Below, one piece after another: positions 61,622 through 64,000 of a DNA stretch of 64,000 nucleotides. Made by a program: the position numbers and the translations under genes. Below the pieces are notes generated by a model, which was not told the DNA's origin, did no database searches, and saw nothing but the letters and a program-made list of their open reading frames with translations. Numbering within the stretch: position 1 is the first letter of the stretch; each line of letters opens with the position of its first letter. Source of the DNA: Bradyrhizobium sp. NFR13 (GTDB lineage Bacteria; Pseudomonadota; Alphaproteobacteria; Rhizobiales; Xanthobacteraceae); assembly GCF_900114605.1 (NCBI RefSeq), contig NZ_FOTP01000002.1:558001-622000 (forward strand), written 5' to 3'.

Positions 61622-63067
61622 TCAGTTGATCATCAGCAGCCAGGGCATTACGACCAGCAGCAAGCCGGCGAAATAGATCAACCCGAAAATCAGGCCGAAC
61701 TTCCAGAAGTCGGCCTTGCCTATATAGCCGCTGCCAAAATACATCGGTGCCGGTCCGGTGGCATAGGGCGAGATCACGCCCATCAGGCCAAGCGAATAGA
61801 TGCAGAGCAATGTCAGAGTAGACATCGGGATTCCTGGAATACTCGATCCCACCGCCAGCACGACAGGCAGCATCGCCGCAGCGTGCGCCGTAATGCTCGA
61901 GAAAAAATAGTGGATCCAGAAGAAAATCGAGACCAGCAGGATCATCGCAATGGTCGGGCTGAATGTGGCGAGTGGAGCCGCCAGGCCGGCGGCAGCCCAT
62001 TTGATGAAGCCGATGTCGTTGAGGCCGGATGACAACGTCAGCAGCGATGTGAAGTAGAAAAACACCTCCCACGCCGCTTTCTCGGCGATGATGTCGGAAA
62101 ACGTGATAACGCCGGTGACGAGCATCAGCGAGATCACAACGAACACCACCATCGTCGCATTGATGAAGTTCGAACCGAGGCCAGGTAGCGAGATGTCGGG
62201 ATTGGATCCGGTGATCCACAGGAACATCGCAAGCACGACCAGTCCGGCCATGATCCATTCACTGCGCGACAACGCCCCCATCGACGCGAGTTCGCTCGCG
62301 CTCCACGCCACGATCTCCGGGCTTTCTTTCACCTCCGGTCGGCAAATTGCGTAGCTCAGCAGTGGCAGAAGCAAAATCAGCGGCACGCCGAGCGGCGCGA
62401 AGCCGATGAACCACTGTGACCAGCCGACGTCCACGCTCACGATCTTCTTGGCGATGCTCAGTGCAGCCGCATTGGGCGCAAGCGCGGTGAGGAACATCGA
62501 GCTCGTGACCGCAGTCGCCGCGAAGGCGGTCCACATCACGTAGGTTCCGATCCTGCCGGCTGTCGGACCCGGCTCCGATCCGTAGATCTTCGGGATGTTG
62601 CTGACAATCGGATAGACCGTGCCGCCACTGCGCGCGGTGTTCGATGGCGTCGCCGGCGCGAGAACCAGATCGGACAGCGCAACGGCGTAACCCAGTCCCA
62701 CCGTGTTGCGCCCGAGGCCGCGAACCAGCAGCAAGGCAAGACGCCTGCCAAGGCCGCTCTTGCGATAGCCGATCGAGAATACGAAGGCGCCGACGATCAG
62801 CCACACTGTGCTTTCGGAGAATCCGCTCAACATCCAGCGCAGCGACTTGTTGGGATCGTGTTCGACATATCCCATCACGCCCGCAAAGGTCAGACCGATC
62901 AAACCGACCGCGCCAACAGGCATGGATTCCAGGATCAGGCCGGTAATCACCGCAGCGAAAACGGCAAAATAATGCCACTGATTGGCGACAAGCCCTGCCG
63001 GAATCGGGATGACGTACAGCACCAGCCACACAGCGAGAGGTGCAATCTTCTTCCAGCTCAGCGACAC
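61622..63067 (-). CDS. DASS-family anion:sodium symporter (dicarboxylate/citrate type)
   Basis: A 481-residue inner-membrane carrier with about 12 helices and two re-entrant hairpins, importing or exchanging di- or tricarboxylates. Family signatures SNTARSGGTVYPIVSN (first SNT motif) and SPYATGPAPMYFGSGYI near the end. The GTG at 63067 has GGAGGA six to seven bases upstream. It converges with upp and may serve citrate, malate, 2-oxoglutarate or tartrate; substrate open. No two-component sensor next to it. Confidence 0.9.
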   Translation of the reverse strand: MSLSWKKIAPLAVWLVLYVIPIPAGLVANQWHYFAVFAAVITGLILESMPVGAVGLIGLTFAGVMGYVEHDPNKSLRWMLSGFSESTVWLIVGAFVFSIGYRKSGLGRRLALLLVRGLGRNTVGLGYAVALSDLVLAPATPSNTARSGGTVYPIVSNIPKIYGSEPGPTAGRIGTYVMWTAFAATAVTSSMFLTALAPNAAALSIAKKIVSVDVGWSQWFIGFAPLGVPLILLLPLLSYAICRPEVKESPEIVAWSASELASMGALSRSEWIMAGLVVLAMFLWITGSNPDISLPGLGSNFINATMVVFVVISLMLVTGVITFSDIIAEKAAWEVFFYFTSLLTLSSGLNDIGFIKWAAAGLAAPLATFSPTIAMILLVSIFFWIHYFFSSITAHAAAMLPVVLAVGSSIPGIPMSTLTLLCIYSLGLMGVISPYATGPAPMYFGSGYIGKADFWKFGLIFGLIYFAGLLLVVMPWLLMIN

Positions 63068-63517
63068 GGCATCTCCTCCGGCGAGCCGAGCCGCCGTACC
63101 TGCGACAATACGTCCGGCAACGTAACACCAGTTGCTGCCCGGCGAGCAACCGCCAACGCGATCTGCGCCGCATGTATCACCATCTTAGAGCGCGCCTCTC
63201 TTTCCTTTCGCATCCGCAGCAAACGTCGCGCTGTCATGCAGCCGGTTACGCGCGGCATTGCGCCGGCAGCTCCGAACGCGACATGGAGCGGCAGGAAATG
63301 CTCGTCTATCGGATGGTTTTCTTCACCGCATGGGGAGCAAGCCGACGACAGGTCATAAGTGAAGCTGCCGCTGCCGATCGCCGCCACATTGCGTGCGCGC
63401 AGCTCGCCGGCGCGTATAGTCAGGCGACGCTCTCATACTGGATCAGCCGCGGCCTACGCTTGGCGGCATCCATAGCATCTATTTTTGCCAAGCCGCCCTG
63501 GCAACCGTCCCGAGGTT
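63068..63517. other. Gap between the DASS permease and ndh
   Basis: About 450 bases with no gene I can support. One minus frame (63058-63387, 109 codons) overlaps the permease start and reads like chance sequence. The stretch must hold the permease promoter and the end of the ndh transcript; no hairpin with a T run is obvious. Confidence 0.5.
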
Positions 63518-64000
63518 TCAGCGCGCCGAACTGACGCGCTTCTCCTCGCCGCTATGCGACGGCACGGATTGGCTGTCGACCACTGCACGCCCCTGCGTGA
63601 TCAGCCGCGCGCCGCGCTGATCCAGCGTGTGGATCCACAGCCAGTTGATGGCAACCGCGAGACGATTGCGCAGCCCGATCAGGAAATAGATATGGGCAAT
63701 GCCCCAGATCCACCACGCCAGCGCGCCGCGCAGCCTGACGCGACCGAAGTCGATCACGGCGAGCTTCTTGCCGATCTGTGCGAGACTGCCGTCATGCGAA
63801 TAGCGAAATGGTGCGGGCGTCTCACCACGCAAACGTTGCTTGATTGCTGACGCCACATAGCGCCCCTCCTGCTTGGCGGCCGGGGCAATACCAGGTACCG
63901 GCTTGCCATCAGGGGCAGCAATGCTCACGGTGTCACCGACAGCGAATATCTCGGGATGACCCGGCACAGTGAGGTCCGGATTGACCTGCAGACGTCCGGC
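63518..64000 (-). CDS. ndh: NAD(P)/FAD oxidoreductase, type II NADH dehydrogenase C-terminal part
   Basis: The frame stays open to the last base, so the 5' part lies beyond the window; 160 residues are visible. Sequence reads AGRLQVNPDLTVPGHPEIFAVGDT, the second FAD-binding motif with the GD pair, then PAAKQEGRYVASAIKQRL and a membrane-apposed C-terminal helix (WWIWGIAHIYFLIGLRNRL), typical of NDH-2. These enzymes pass electrons from NADH to quinone without pumping protons. A related sulfide:quinone reductase is less likely because of the C-terminal anchor pattern. Confidence 0.85.
   Translation of the reverse strand, partial: AGRLQVNPDLTVPGHPEIFAVGDTVSIAAPDGKPVPGIAPAAKQEGRYVASAIKQRLRGETPAPFRYSHDGSLAQIGKKLAVIDFGRVRLRGALAWWIWGIAHIYFLIGLRNRLAVAINWLWIHTLDQRGARLITQGRAVVDSQSVPSHSGEEKRVSSAR

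Noticed and set aside
63058-63387. 109-codon minus-strand frame upstream of the DASS permease
   Set aside because: Overlaps the permease start and its ribosome site, no recognisable motif; probably promoter region.

Overview
The window is a stretch of a high-GC alphaproteobacterial chromosome, most likely from the Bradyrhizobiaceae (Bradyrhizobium, Rhodopseudomonas, Afipia or Tardiphaga type). This rests on the protein sequences (an RNase E with a long insertion in its S1 domain, AccB with an EAMKTMN biotin site, DUF6894 and DUF1236 proteins) and on the order rne / aminotransferase / M48 protease / DsbA / aroQ-accB-accC. I see no rRNA, tRNA, insertion sequence, phage gene or CRISPR array. The window opens inside tyrS and closes inside a type II NADH dehydrogenase gene.

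Layout. 1-2446: tyrS (5' end missing) and an MFS carrier. 2575-8013: three tandem chemoreceptor genes of identical length, each with its own copy of an upstream element and a downstream hairpin. 8089-11171: an SDR, an orphan branched-chain-type binding protein and a divergent IclR regulator. 11217-17550: envelope and oxidative-stress genes (AsmA-like giant, a 46-residue basic protein, peroxiredoxin with a histone-H1-like tail, M23 peptidase). 17710-23118: carbamoyltransferase, orphan Bug-type binding protein, FAH-family hydrolase, XRE-cupin regulator and a collagen-like lipoprotein. 23281-29459 (minus strand): beta-hydroxyacid dehydrogenase, prfB with a programmed +1 frameshift, mrcA (PBP1A) and amiC. 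30165-38224: rne, dctA, bioY with a translationally coupled aminotransferase, and a BepA-like M48 protease.

38339-50874 is accessory in flavour: DUF3313 lipoprotein, an OmpR/EnvZ-type pair, patatin lipoprotein, class III nucleotide cyclase, diguanylate cyclase, a DsbA-like oxidoreductase, CDF transporter, PQQ dehydrogenase and small proteins. 51154-53549 is aroQ-accB-accC. 53670-56721 is a three-gene coupled phosphorelay (CHASE3 kinase, single-domain receiver, receiver-HisKA_2 kinase). 56869-58132: metallophosphoesterase and a stand-alone cyclic-nucleotide-binding protein that overlap tail to tail. 58384-61564 is the most coherent metabolic unit: a GTP-cyclohydrolase-II-like protein, a DUF1688 protein and uracil phosphoribosyltransferase, the gene set of the poorly characterised URC uracil-degradation pathway, preceded by a leader that can fold in two competing ways. 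A DASS anion permease and ndh close the window.

Signalling genes are unusually dense: three chemoreceptors, two kinase systems, a cyclase, a GGDEF protein and a cNMP-binding protein. RNA-level control is suggested at three places: the prfB frameshift site, a hairpin that buries the ribosome binding site of the cyclase gene, and the URC leader. All functional assignments are from reading motifs; no database search was run.
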